From contig NZ_JBBEWC010000018.1 in NCBI RefSeq assembly GCF_037860775.1, positions 1 to 64,000 of the forward strand: DNA of 64,000 bases. The letters are read 5' to 3'. Made by a program: the position numbers and the translations under genes. Shown here piece after piece: positions 35,070 through 43,320 of the stretch. The notes beneath the pieces were generated by a model. It had not been told where the DNA came from. It ran no database searches and saw only the letters and a program-made list of their open reading frames with translations. The stretch is from Emticicia soli. GTDB lineage: Bacteria; Bacteroidota; Bacteroidia; Cytophagales; Spirosomataceae. Numbering within the stretch: the stretch's first letter is position 1; the number at the start of each line of letters is the position of its first letter.

Positions 35070-35487
35070 AATGTCTTGAATTTTCATTCAAGTTACGCCG
35101 CTGCTAAAAGCGGTTTTGAAGGAATTGATGAAGTGTGGGTGGTGGTTGATGAAGTGTAGGGGAAATGTGATTTGTGATGTTAGAAAATCGTTTTTAGTAG
35201 AGCCGTATTGCAATACGGCTCCTATCGTAGAATCTGTTTTTTACCTGATAATTGAGAGAAATTAGAAAAAAAAACAATATTTTTTGCTCAAATTTAATTC
35301 GAAAAATTAGATAGTCCTCTGAGCCGTATAGCAATCGCGCGGCGAACCGTACGGCTCTACAAAAAAACTTACAATTCCCCTTCCTCCCCACCAAAAACTC
35401 ATTTTGGATACAACACACAGGGGTTTGGATACTTTTATGTGGCTTTGGTGTCAGACCTTTGCAGTACAATAAAAACAAACCAAAAAT
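35070..35487. repeat. Intergenic region with a GTAGAGCCGTA inverted-repeat element (35197-35360)
   Basis: GTAGAGCCGTA (35197-35207) and TACGGCTCTAC (35350-35360) are exact complements enclosing about 140 bp. The left arm continues into a perfect 20-bp palindrome AGCCGTATTGCAATACGGCT at 35201-35220. A degenerate copy lies near 25476. No gene. A GACCTTTG box close to 35455 may be the promoter of the SDR gene. Confidence 0.7.
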
Positions 35488-36285
35488 ATGAAAGTTACAT
35501 TGCTTACAGGGGCTTCAAGCGGTATTGGTGAGGCTTGGGCTGATAGATTAGCTGCCGAAAAACATAACCTTGTGTTGGTAGCTCGCTCCGAAAATAAACT
35601 GAAACAACTATGCGCAACGTTTAGCCAGAAATACGGCGTTTCGGCGCAATATATTGTGGCTGATTTGAGCCAGCCAAATGCCGATTTGCATATATTTGAA
35701 GAAACCGAAAAACGAAAACTAACGGTAGATTGTTTAATAAACAATGCAGGCATAGGCACAGCCGGCGATTTTGTACAGCTTGACCTAGCCAGCGAACAAG
35801 CCATGTTGTACCTCAATATTACGGCTTTGGTGTCGCTTACGCACCGTTATCTGAGCCAGATGCGTGAGCGCAACAGCGGTACGGTAGTAAATGTGGCCTC
35901 GATGGCGGCTTTTATCCCTGCGCCATTTATGGCAGCTTATGCGGCCAGCAAGGCATTTGTAAAATCGTTTACCGAGGCATTGGCCGAAGAAAATCGTCCG
36001 TTCAATATCCGTATTATGTTGCTGTGCCCGGGCGCAACCGAGACCAGGTTTTTTGAAACTGCCAAGATTAACGAGACCGAGAAAAAAGCCTTACTCGGCC
36101 AAACCACTATACAAACCCCCGACATGGTAGCCGACGAAGCCATGCGTGGCATGAAAGGCAGCAAAACGGTGGTGGTGTCGGGCTTTGGCAATAGAACAAT
36201 GGCAAAATTAACCGCCTTAGTGCCTAATAGCCTTGCTGCCAGATTTATAGCCAAGGGTGCACGTGCAACATTACAGAAAGTATAA
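35488..36285 (+). CDS. Short-chain dehydrogenase/reductase (SDR)
   Basis: A 265-residue classical SDR. The dinucleotide-binding loop TGASSGIGEAWADRLA begins at residue 6, followed by LVARSENKLKQL (Arg after the second strand suggests NADP), NNAGIGTAGDF, and the active-site set VVNVASMAAF (Ser) and YAASKAFVKSF (Tyr-x-x-x-Lys). Members of this branch are commonly annotated as DltE-like oxidoreductases. The AraC-type regulator starts almost at its stop codon, so the two genes form an operon, and the regulator may respond to the substrate of this enzyme. Confidence 0.9.
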   Translation: MKVTLLTGASSGIGEAWADRLAAEKHNLVLVARSENKLKQLCATFSQKYGVSAQYIVADLSQPNADLHIFEETEKRKLTVDCLINNAGIGTAGDFVQLDLASEQAMLYLNITALVSLTHRYLSQMRERNSGTVVNVASMAAFIPAPFMAAYAASKAFVKSFTEALAEENRPFNIRIMLLCPGATETRFFETAKINETEKKALLGQTTIQTPDMVADEAMRGMKGSKTVVVSGFGNRTMAKLTALVPNSLAARFIAKGARATLQKV

Positions 36286-36293
36286 GTTTGATT

Positions 36294-37214
36294 ATGAAAA
36301 CCAAAGCAAAAACCTTATTTACGATTGATTCTATTGCCCAGCAGCATGAATTAATGGGCCTGCCAAAGCCGCAACATCCGTTGATGAGTATCAGCCAGTT
36401 TGAGGAATCGAAGGGCGTTACGACTAAAGAAACGGGGCAGTTTATAAATAAGTTTTATGCCATTGCTATTAAACGAAAATGTACTTGCCGCACTCGCTAT
36501 GGGCAAAACGATTATGATTATAACCAGGGCATGATGTCGTTTTTTGCACCCGAACAGGTATTGAGCTGGAATGCCGACGACGAAATGCCGTCAACGGGCT
36601 GGTCAATTAGCATTCATCCTGATTTTCTGCGAGGGCACGCGCTGGAGCAAAAAATAAAAGAGTATGGCTTTTTTAATTATGCCGTCAACGAAGCCCTGCA
36701 TCTGTCGCCCAAAGAAGAAGCAATGCTTGAGCGTCTGCTAAAAATCATTCATGACGAATACCATACCAATATCGATAATTTTAGTCAGGATATTATTCTT
36801 TCGCATCTGTCGCTTTTGTTGAGCTATGCCAATAGGTTCTATAACCGCCAGTTTATCACCCGCAAACACGCCAACAGCGATTTGCTAACCAAGCTGGAAG
36901 TGTTGCTGACCGAGTATTTCAACAGTACCAAAATAGAAGAAAATGGTTTGCCGACAGTAAAATATCTTTCTGAGCAATTGAATATTTCGCCTAATTATCT
37001 GAGCGATTTACTGCGTAATCTGACTGGGCAAAATACCCAACAGCATATTCATAACAAACTGATTGAAAAGGCGAAGGAAATGCTGGCTTCATCAAACCTC
37101 ACAGTCAGCGAGATAGCCTATTATCTGGGTTTTGAGTACTCACAGTCGTTCAACAAACTCTTCAAAAGCAAAACCAGCATCACACCGCTTGAGTTTCGGG
37201 CGTCGTTTAATTGA
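36294..37214 (+). CDS. AraC-family transcriptional regulator
   Basis: About 306 residues from ATG 36294, nine bases after the SDR stop codon. The N-terminal half (residues 1-190) is a cupin-like sensor (NQGMMSFFAPEQVLSWNADD, GWSISIHPDFLRGHAL). The C-terminal 100 residues contain two HTH motifs (TVKYLSEQLNISPNYLSDLL; VSEIAYYLGFEYSQSFNKLF) and end in PLEFRASFN. It is of the Bacteroidota type that often controls an adjacent oxidoreductase. It is translationally close to the SDR gene, so it may be autoregulated with it. Confidence 0.9.
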   Translation: MKTKAKTLFTIDSIAQQHELMGLPKPQHPLMSISQFEESKGVTTKETGQFINKFYAIAIKRKCTCRTRYGQNDYDYNQGMMSFFAPEQVLSWNADDEMPSTGWSISIHPDFLRGHALEQKIKEYGFFNYAVNEALHLSPKEEAMLERLLKIIHDEYHTNIDNFSQDIILSHLSLLLSYANRFYNRQFITRKHANSDLLTKLEVLLTEYFNSTKIEENGLPTVKYLSEQLNISPNYLSDLLRNLTGQNTQQHIHNKLIEKAKEMLASSNLTVSEIAYYLGFEYSQSFNKLFKSKTSITPLEFRASFN

Positions 37215-37234
37215 CTGAGTGATTAGTGATTTTT

Positions 37235-37563
37235 GTCTGAACTTTGATTTAGCTGATTAAACTGATTTTTATGATTAAGTAAGACTTAGAGTATGTTTAA
37301 AAATTATGATTCGACCTGCGAAGTAATCTTTTTAGCTATACTTCGTTGCATTTTTTCGATGTAGCTGCTGGCTACATCTGCAAAATGGCGCCTTGTCTAG
37401 CCAAAAAATCTTTACTTCTCGGTCAGAATAACAAAATTTAAACATACTCTTAATTTCTTTATCATTTTTTGATTAAATAATGAGTTCATATTTTCAATCA
37501 AATCATATTTCAACATCTTAAATCAGGTAAATCACACAAATCAGCTAAATCAAAGTTCAGACA
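37235..37563. repeat. Nested inverted-repeat element (GTCTGAACTTTGATT family) with inner GTATGTTTAAA element
   Basis: The outer arms GTCTGAACTTTGATTTAGCT (from 37235) and its complement (ending 37563) match over 24 bases. Inside, arms TTAGAGTATGTTTAAA (about 37287) and TTTAAACATACTCTTAA (about 37437-37453) bound a further palindrome with TTCGACCTGCGAAGTAATC. The outer family recurs at 41734-41883 and the inner family, shortened, at about 45027-45112. No gene. Confidence 0.8.
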
Positions 37564-37621
37564 ATAATCACTAAATAGCTTTTTAATTTGCTTCATCAAA
37601 AATTCAATCTTACCTTTGTCG

Positions 37622-37637
37622 TCAGATGATATGATGA
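37622..37637. promoter_or_regulatory. Putative GntR operator at the regulator start
   Basis: TCAGATGATATGATGA occurs here, over the start codon of the GntR gene, and again at 38326-38341 over the start of the MFS gene. It contains an imperfect palindrome (TCATC/GATGA in the second copy). A TACCTTTG promoter box lies just upstream at 37611-37618. Autoregulation is inferred. Confidence 0.45.
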
Positions 37638-38290
37638 CTACACCCATACATAAACATTCGTTGGCCGAAGTGGTAGCAAACCAACTCAGCAGCCATATTC
37701 AGTCGGGGCACTATGCGGTAAATCAGAAATTACCCACCGAGCCCGAACTGATGAAGCAGTTTGGCGTGGGGCGTTCTACTATTCGTGAAGCTGTGCGTAT
37801 GCTCGCAAACTCTGGTTTGCTGCGGGTACAACAGGGCGTAGGCACGTTTATCAAAGAATATTCATCAGGCAATGAAACCCTGAACCAAAGGCTGAAACGG
37901 GCAAAATCTAAAGATATTGACGAGATACGCCAGATGATTGAGGTGAAAATTGCGCAGAAAGCCGCCCTTAACCGAAGCGAAGCGCATTTGGATATTATAG
38001 AGGGTTTTCTCAAGCAACGTTTCGAAGCCTCACACGCAGGTTTGTTGGAAGAGTGTATCACGGCCGATATTAATTTCCATGTGAGTATTGCAAGGGCATC
38101 GGGCAACGAGATTCTGGCCGATATTTATCACGCTTTTTCGAGCCATCTGAAAAGCTGGTTTTTGCAGGTTCACCCCGATACAACAGCGTTTATCGAAACA
38201 AACGAACTTCATGCTTTGTTGTTTCAGAGTATCAAAGAGGGCGATGCCGCCAAAGCCCTGCATTACGCCAATTCGATTTTGAATCTTTAA
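37631..38290 (+). CDS. FadR-subfamily GntR transcriptional regulator
   Basis: About 219 residues from ATG 37631. The N-terminal wHTH has the GntR signature YAVNQKLPTEPELMKQFGVG followed by RSTIREAVRMLANSGLLRVQ and QGVGTFI. The C-terminal FCD domain (about residues 90-215) is helical, with the conserved FHVSIARASGNEILADIY segment that carries a metal-binding His. The ligand is usually a small organic acid. It precedes the MFS gene by 44 bp, with a shared 16-base motif before each, and probably regulates it. Confidence 0.9.
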   Translation: MMTTPIHKHSLAEVVANQLSSHIQSGHYAVNQKLPTEPELMKQFGVGRSTIREAVRMLANSGLLRVQQGVGTFIKEYSSGNETLNQRLKRAKSKDIDEIRQMIEVKIAQKAALNRSEAHLDIIEGFLKQRFEASHAGLLEECITADINFHVSIARASGNEILADIYHAFSSHLKSWFLQVHPDTTAFIETNELHALLFQSIKEGDAAKALHYANSILNL

Positions 38291-38334
38291 ATTTTTGAGT
38301 CTTTATATTTTTTTATCCATAATCATCAGATGAT

Positions 38335-39552
38335 ATGATGAATGCAGCAAAACCAAGCACTACCACTCCTCAAACGGGCATTGTACAGCAAACAGTCTAT
38401 TCGGTATTGTATTCGATTAGCTTTGCGCACTTGCTCAACGACATGATTCAGGCCGTTATTCCCGCTATTTATCCATTAATCAAAGAGAGTTTCCACCTCG
38501 ACTTTGCACAAATCGGCTTGGTTACGCTGGCTTACCAGCTTACGGCATCTATTCTGCAACCGTTTGTGGGCCTTTATACCGACCGCTACCCGAAGCCCTT
38601 TTCGTTGGCCGTGGGTATGGCTATTTCATTGTTAGGGCTTTTTAATCTGGCCTATGCCTCAAACTTCTATTGGATTCTGGCATCGGTGAGCCTGATTGGC
38701 GTAGGTTCATCTATTTTTCACCCCGATTCTTCAAGGGTTGCTTATCTGGCATCGGGTGGTAAGCGTGGGCTTGCGCAGGCTATTTTTCAGTTAGGTGGCA
38801 ATGCAGGCAGTGCTTTAGGGCCATTGCTTGCGGCGCTTATTGTGGTACCGTTTGGTCAGCGTAGCGTTATGTGGTTTGGTATTGCGGCTCTTATTGGTAT
38901 TGTTTTGCTGTTTAACATAGGCACTTGGTACAAAACAGTGGCATTGCCAAAGGTAACTAAAGCCGTAGATGCCACAAGTGTGGGTTTGAGCCAGAACCGC
39001 ATCATTATTTCGATGATAATTCTGCTTTTGTTAATCTTCTCTAAGTTTTTCTATATGGCAGGCGTTACGAGTTATTACACTTTTTACCTGATGGATAAGT
39101 TTCAGTTGGGTGTAAAAGATGCCCAGATTCAGTTATTTATCTTCTTGGCTGCTGTGGCAGTTGGTACGTTTGCAGGAGGCCCGCTAGGCGATAAATTCGG
39201 CCGAAAATATATTATCTGGATTTCTATTTTGGGTGCTGCGCCGTTTACTTTGCTACTGCCTTATGCCAATTTATTCTGGACACCCATCTTGGCTATCTGT
39301 ATTGGCTTACTTATTTCGTCGGCATTCTCGGCTATTCTGGTTTATGCACAAGAGCTAATGCCAGGCAAAGTGGGTATGATTTCGGGGTTATTCTTTGGTT
39401 TAGCCTTTGGCATGGGCGGCCTTGGTTCGGCCTTGCTGGGCACACTAGCCGACCACACGAGCATCAGCTATATGTTTGAAGTATGTTCGTACCTGCCGCT
39501 ATTGGGTATCCTGACGGGCTTCTTGCCGAATGTTGAGAAAGGTAAAAAGTAG
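38335..39552 (+). CDS. MFS transporter, fosmidomycin-resistance (Fsr)-like
   Basis: A 405-residue protein with 12 membrane segments. Family marks are SISFAHLLNDMIQAVIPAIY in TM1, LYTDRYPKP (the MFS loop 2-3 motif), and IGVGSSIFHPDSSRVAYLAS then GGKRGLAQAIFQLGGNAGSA, which is close to the Fsr signature. Fsr-type exporters remove fosmidomycin and related compounds, but other substrates are possible. It sits behind a GntR-type regulator, and both genes carry the same motif over their start codons. Confidence 0.85.
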   Translation: MMNAAKPSTTTPQTGIVQQTVYSVLYSISFAHLLNDMIQAVIPAIYPLIKESFHLDFAQIGLVTLAYQLTASILQPFVGLYTDRYPKPFSLAVGMAISLLGLFNLAYASNFYWILASVSLIGVGSSIFHPDSSRVAYLASGGKRGLAQAIFQLGGNAGSALGPLLAALIVVPFGQRSVMWFGIAALIGIVLLFNIGTWYKTVALPKVTKAVDATSVGLSQNRIIISMIILLLLIFSKFFYMAGVTSYYTFYLMDKFQLGVKDAQIQLFIFLAAVAVGTFAGGPLGDKFGRKYIIWISILGAAPFTLLLPYANLFWTPILAICIGLLISSAFSAILVYAQELMPGKVGMISGLFFGLAFGMGGLGSALLGTLADHTSISYMFEVCSYLPLLGILTGFLPNVEKGKK

Positions 39553-39570
39553 GAGGGAAGTTTTCAGAAC

Positions 39571-39625
39571 CTGTTTGAGTTAAGGTAAAAAAGAGTTTTT
39601 TATCATTCAAATTTAACTCAAACAG
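39571..39625. terminator. Hairpin between convergent genes
   Basis: CTGTTTGAGTTAA (39571-39583) pairs with TTAACTCAAACAG (39613-39625), with T- and A-rich sequence in the loop. It lies between the MFS gene and the convergent lipoprotein gene, and probably terminates both. Confidence 0.6.
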
Positions 39626-39688
39626 TTTCTAAGGCAATGAAATGCGCTAAAGCGGTATGCCGCCCTGCAAAGTTCAAGATGACGTTTC

Positions 39689-40483
39689 TTATTGTCGGTA
39701 AGCAATTCCCATTTCGTTGGCTCTGTACGATTCTTCTGTGCCATGAAAATCAATGATGGCGCTGCTGGCGTAGGGGGCGTCGTTCCAGGCATCTTTTACT
39801 TTCAGGGCTTTGCCTGTGGTAAGATACACTGCCGTAATTTTATATCTGCCAATCGGAATATCAATCAGTCTGTTGCGGTTTTGCGTGCCGGCTTTGCCGC
39901 CTCTTAGTTTCAGGGTTTTACCTTGCGAGCCATCTATTAGGGCACCTTCGGGTGTAAAGGTAAACTCTACGTTTTCGGTGTCGTCTATCTCAATTTCGTT
40001 TGGGTCTTTATAGAGTTCAGCCGAGCCACCGTAGTATTGGTTCAGACTTAGGTCGGGCACATGGCCTTGCAGTTTCCATTGAAAATTGCGCACAGGTTTT
40101 TCTTCTGCCGAAAACGAATCATCGTTCGATGGGTCGAGCAAAAGTTTATATACACGGCCATTGTATTGTTTCAATATAAAGCCTTTGGCTATCCATTGTC
40201 CTAAACCTGCTACCATTGCAATTTTATAAGTGCCGTCGGCTGCTGAAGATGTTTCGGCGCTGCGGTCTTTGATAACCGTATTGTTGATATACACCGTTGC
40301 TTTTGAGAGCGGCTTGCCGCTAGGGTCGCTTACTTTACCGATAAGGTAGCCTGCTTGGCCTGTGCCGTTGCCATTGCCCGGGTCTGGGCTGGGGTCGGCC
40401 CCTTCGGGTGTAGTGCATGAGGCGGTGCTTGCTGCCATACAGGCAAAAATGACTAAAGGACGGAAACTTGATAAGATAGACAT
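39689..40483 (-). CDS. Exported protein with a carboxypeptidase-regulatory-like domain
   Basis: A 264-residue protein with a lipoprotein-type leader (VIFACMAASTASCTTPEG). A Gly/Pro/Asp-rich linker (ADPSPDPGNGNGTG) leads to a CarboxypepD_reg-like domain (residues about 45-105: YLIGKVSDPSGKPLSKATVY, ADGTYKIAMVAGLGQW). The C-terminal part is beta-rich and unassigned. It starts 8 bp after the adjacent membrane-protein gene stops, on the same strand, so the two are probably one operon. Confidence 0.7.
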   Translation of the reverse strand: MSILSSFRPLVIFACMAASTASCTTPEGADPSPDPGNGNGTGQAGYLIGKVSDPSGKPLSKATVYINNTVIKDRSAETSSAADGTYKIAMVAGLGQWIAKGFILKQYNGRVYKLLLDPSNDDSFSAEEKPVRNFQWKLQGHVPDLSLNQYYGGSAELYKDPNEIEIDDTENVEFTFTPEGALIDGSQGKTLKLRGGKAGTQNRNRLIDIPIGRYKITAVYLTTGKALKVKDAWNDAPYASSAIIDFHGTEESYRANEMGIAYRQ

Positions 40484-40490
40484 GGCTATA

Positions 40491-41072
40491 TTAGTTGAGA
40501 TTTTGTTTATGATTGAATCTTAAATAAGAAATAAAATGATTGTTTTGGGCATTCATGGCCGCAATAGCGAACATCGACCACATAAGCGTAGAGTAAATAC
40601 CTCCGAAATAAAGGGCGAAGTCGTTTCGACCTAAAAGCATACACACCGGAAACCAAAGACCTATCGTTAGTGGCAGAAATTGTCGGAAACCTTTCAGTAC
40701 GCCACTTTTAATTACTACCCATGCTAGCGGGAACATCAACAAATGGCTTACCGGCCATGCGGCATCGAGTATGTAATACAAAGCAGGTTTAGCGGTGCTG
40801 GCAATAGCCCAGATATTTGAGAAGTTGGCTATCAGGAGCGTAAACATAAGCGTGCGGATGGCATACCAGCCAAAGCTATATTTTGGCGTAACTATGGCAC
40901 GTCTGAGGTTTTCGATAGAGGCCAACCAGCCACTGATGTAGAGGAGTCCGGCCAGACCAGAGAACCAAGGTGTATGCTCGATGATGTGAGGGAATTTTGC
41001 TCCAACTACCATATCGATAAATAGGAATGGTGCGCCTACCAAGGCAAAAATCCCTAGAGATTTCGTTTTCAT
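40491..41072 (-). CDS. Multi-pass membrane protein of unknown function
   Basis: About 193 residues from ATG 41072 (MKTKSLGIFALVGAPFLFID). Two earlier in-frame ATGs add basic residues without membrane character and are less likely. Six or so hydrophobic segments are visible (IFALVGAPFLFIDMVVG, TPWFSGLAGLLYISGWLASI, LMFTLLIANFSNIWAIAS, WPVSHLLMFPLAWVVI, FLPLTIGLWFPVCMLLG, SMFAIAAMNA). No known motif. It is followed closely by the regulatory-domain lipoprotein gene. Confidence 0.65.
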   Translation of the reverse strand: MKTKSLGIFALVGAPFLFIDMVVGAKFPHIIEHTPWFSGLAGLLYISGWLASIENLRRAIVTPKYSFGWYAIRTLMFTLLIANFSNIWAIASTAKPALYYILDAAWPVSHLLMFPLAWVVIKSGVLKGFRQFLPLTIGLWFPVCMLLGRNDFALYFGGIYSTLMWSMFAIAAMNAQNNHFISYLRFNHKQNLN

Positions 41073-41358
41073 TTGTTTTAAGTAATAGCCCCGTGTAAGT
41101 GGGTGTCGATTTTTCATAATTGATGGCTCAAAACTACAGGCTATTGCCAGCAACTGAAATGCGGTGTGTAATGAATTGTAGAATTGGGGTATTGAGGTGT
41201 TGGATTTGTGTGGTGAAATGTGGGGACTTGGAAAAGAGTTCTGCCTAACTTCTGCTTTTATGACAACAATCAGTTCTGATTTGTCAGTAAATTATCCTTA
41301 CTTTGCGGCAAATATTGAGTAATGAACTTCTCTTTTTATCAATAAAAAATATAATTGT

Positions 41359-41703
41359 ATGTCTGAGTTTCCGCCTTGTCCGAAATGTAAAAGTGAATTT
41401 GTGTATCCGAGCGATGGTTTGTTAATCTGCCCTGAGTGTTTTTATGAGTGGAATCCTGATGAAGAAGTAGAGGCCGAAGAAACAGGCTCAAAAGTGCTTG
41501 ATGCCAACGGCAACGAGCTGAAAGATGGCGATACGGTAGTGATAATAAAAGATTTACCCGTAAAAGGCGCACCAAAACCCGTAAAAGCAGGTACAAAAGT
41601 AAAGAATATCCGCCTAACCGACGGCGACCATAACATTGATTGCAAAATAGATGGCTTTGGTGCAATGGGTCTGAAATCGGAGTTTGTGAGGAAGGCGAAT
41701 TAA
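41359..41703 (+). CDS. yjdM: Zinc-ribbon protein of the YjdM/PhnA family
   Basis: A 114-residue protein. The N-terminal zinc ribbon has four cysteines in two CxxC pairs (PPCPKCKSEFVYPSDG, C7/C10, and LICPECFYEW, C24/C27). The C-terminal domain carries DANGNELKDGDTVVIIKDLP and KVKNIRLTDGDHNIDCK, the SH3-like PhnA fold. It matches E. coli YjdM closely in length and order. Despite the old PhnA name, its role in phosphonate use is doubtful; the function is unknown. Confidence 0.9.
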   Translation: MSEFPPCPKCKSEFVYPSDGLLICPECFYEWNPDEEVEAEETGSKVLDANGNELKDGDTVVIIKDLPVKGAPKPVKAGTKVKNIRLTDGDHNIDCKIDGFGAMGLKSEFVRKAN

Positions 41704-41704
41704 A

Positions 41705-41910
41705 AATGGCGAATTAGTGAATGAGTGTTTTTTGTCTTGAACTTTGATTTACCTGATTTATGTGATTGATCTGATTAATTTTTGATTACATTTTCTGTAA
41801 TTTCAAATTGATTTCAACTATAATCACTTATATATATCTCAAATCAGCGAAATCAGTTTAATCAGCTAAATCAAAGTTCAGACAAGAATCGCTAATTCAC
41901 CATTCGCCAT
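41705..41910. repeat. Second GTCTGAACTTTGATT-family inverted-repeat element
   Basis: Outer arms near 41705-41726 (AATGGCGAATTAGTGAATGA) and 41889-41910 (GCTAATTCACCATTCGCCAT) flank inner arms GTCTTGAACTTTGATTTACC (from 41734) and its approximate complement (41860-41883). The right inner arm is identical to that of the element at 37235-37563. The interior consists of short repeats of the word AATCAG/CTGATT. Fills the gap before the PorP/SprF gene. Confidence 0.75.
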
Positions 41911-41994
41911 TACAATTCTTCCCCCTGCAAAACAATATAAAGCCTCTTGGGTTGTTAATAGTATAACCACAGACTTTATACTATCTAATAGCCA

Positions 41995-43248
41995 ATGAAA
42001 CGACTAATCATTTTACTACTGATTACGGCTCGTGCTGTACAGGCACAAACCATTGCGGAGTTCAGACAATGGTATCTCGATAAACAAATTACTAATCCGG
42101 CCTTGCTAGCCAATGCCTCCGATAATAACGTTTTACTTTCGTTTTCGCCCGGCCGTTATACGCTCAATTATCCAACCGAAAAATACACATTCAATAATTA
42201 CCAGTTTCTGGCCTCGGGTACATATAGTGCGGCTAACAGTGGGCATCATTTTGGGGCTTATGTATGGGGGCAGCAAGAGGCAACCAATAGTTTTGTGGCC
42301 AATTATGCCTACGAAATGCCTATCAGCCGTAATACAAATCTGGCTTTCGGGGCAAATCTGGGGGTGTATAAACCCATTCAGTTCGATGGTGGCAAGGATT
42401 TCAGGTATGGGGCGGGCGTAGCTTTGCAAAGTAAAAACAAAGAAAACTACGTGGGGCTATCGTTTCCACATATAGTTACGGGCGTGTACAATGGCAAATT
42501 CTCGCAGGGGGCTTACAAAGCCCTGATTCTGCAAGGAGGCTACACGTTTTATCTGACCCAGAATATAAGGTTTATTCCGGCGGCTTATTTGCAGGTTGAT
42601 GTTATCAAGAATCATGGGCCGGCCGGGCCGGGGCAGTTTTTTGCTGCTGATTTGGCCTTTAAATACAAAGACTTTATTTATGTAAATGCAGCGGCAAGCG
42701 TAAAGAATTTCAATTTTAAGACTACTGCTTTGCAGCGTTTCGGGGCGGGTATTATGCCGCAACCCAATATTATGATTGGTTACCAGCGAGATGCCCTCGA
42801 CGGCACCGATTTCAAGTATCATAGTATCTGGGTGCGATACTCGTTTTTAGCAAGAGGCAGAAGGGTATCGAGGTCGAAATCGTCAGGCATTAATAGCAAT
42901 ACCCCTGCGGTAGTTACGCCCAAGCCTATTACAAATAGCCCGACGCCTTCGGTGAATACCAGCAGACCAGAGCCGCCTACGCCCAAACCAACGGTAAGTA
43001 CGCCTGATGCTAAAACGAATACGAGTGTTAAACCAACTGTCAGCACACCAAATACGAAGGCAAATACTACTACCAAACCAGCGGCGAAACCTGCTAATAC
43101 TAAGCCAAGCACGAGCAAAACACCTGTAAAAACCACTAAGCCCAAGCCAAGCAGCACAAAGCCTGCTTCAAAAACAGGCGGTACGCAAACCAAGCCTGCG
43201 GCCAAACCCACCACAACAAAACCCAAGCCTGTTGTGAAAAAACAGTAG
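41995..43248 (+). CDS. PorP/SprF-family type IX secretion-associated outer-membrane protein with a basic Pro/Thr/Lys tail
   Basis: A 417-residue exported protein. Residues 1-285 fit PorP/SprF: a signal peptide, then FRQWYLDKQITNPALLANAS, LGVYKPIQFDGGKDFRYGAG, LQSKNKENYVGLSFPHI, NIRFIPAAYLQVDVIK, IMIGYQRDALDG. Family members assist gliding adhesin or T9SS export at the outer membrane. The last 130 residues (from about 287) are a low-complexity tail of Pro, Thr, Lys and Ser, ending TTKPKPVVKKQ, which is not a usual part of the family. Other T9SS genes are absent here. Confidence 0.82.
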   Translation: MKRLIILLLITARAVQAQTIAEFRQWYLDKQITNPALLANASDNNVLLSFSPGRYTLNYPTEKYTFNNYQFLASGTYSAANSGHHFGAYVWGQQEATNSFVANYAYEMPISRNTNLAFGANLGVYKPIQFDGGKDFRYGAGVALQSKNKENYVGLSFPHIVTGVYNGKFSQGAYKALILQGGYTFYLTQNIRFIPAAYLQVDVIKNHGPAGPGQFFAADLAFKYKDFIYVNAAASVKNFNFKTTALQRFGAGIMPQPNIMIGYQRDALDGTDFKYHSIWVRYSFLARGRRVSRSKSSGINSNTPAVVTPKPITNSPTPSVNTSRPEPPTPKPTVSTPDAKTNTSVKPTVSTPNTKANTTTKPAAKPANTKPSTSKTPVKTTKPKPSSTKPASKTGGTQTKPAAKPTTTKPKPVVKKQ

Positions 43249-43269
43249 GGGAGTGGCATGCTTAGCACT

Positions 43270-43311
43270 GGCTTAGGTAGTTATGATTTTATATACTGCC
43301 TAAGCCTTTTT
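43270..43311. terminator. Bidirectional terminator between PorP/SprF-type and hipA genes
   Basis: GGCTTAGG and CCTAAGCC form the stem around a T-rich loop, followed by TTTTTA. It lies between two convergent genes, 22 bases after the PorP/SprF-type stop. Confidence 0.75.
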
Positions 43312-43320
43312 ATTGAATAG

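Noticed and set aside
41339..41665. Minus-strand frame over the zinc-ribbon gene
   Set aside because: Shadow of a well-conserved gene; Leu/Arg-rich with no features.
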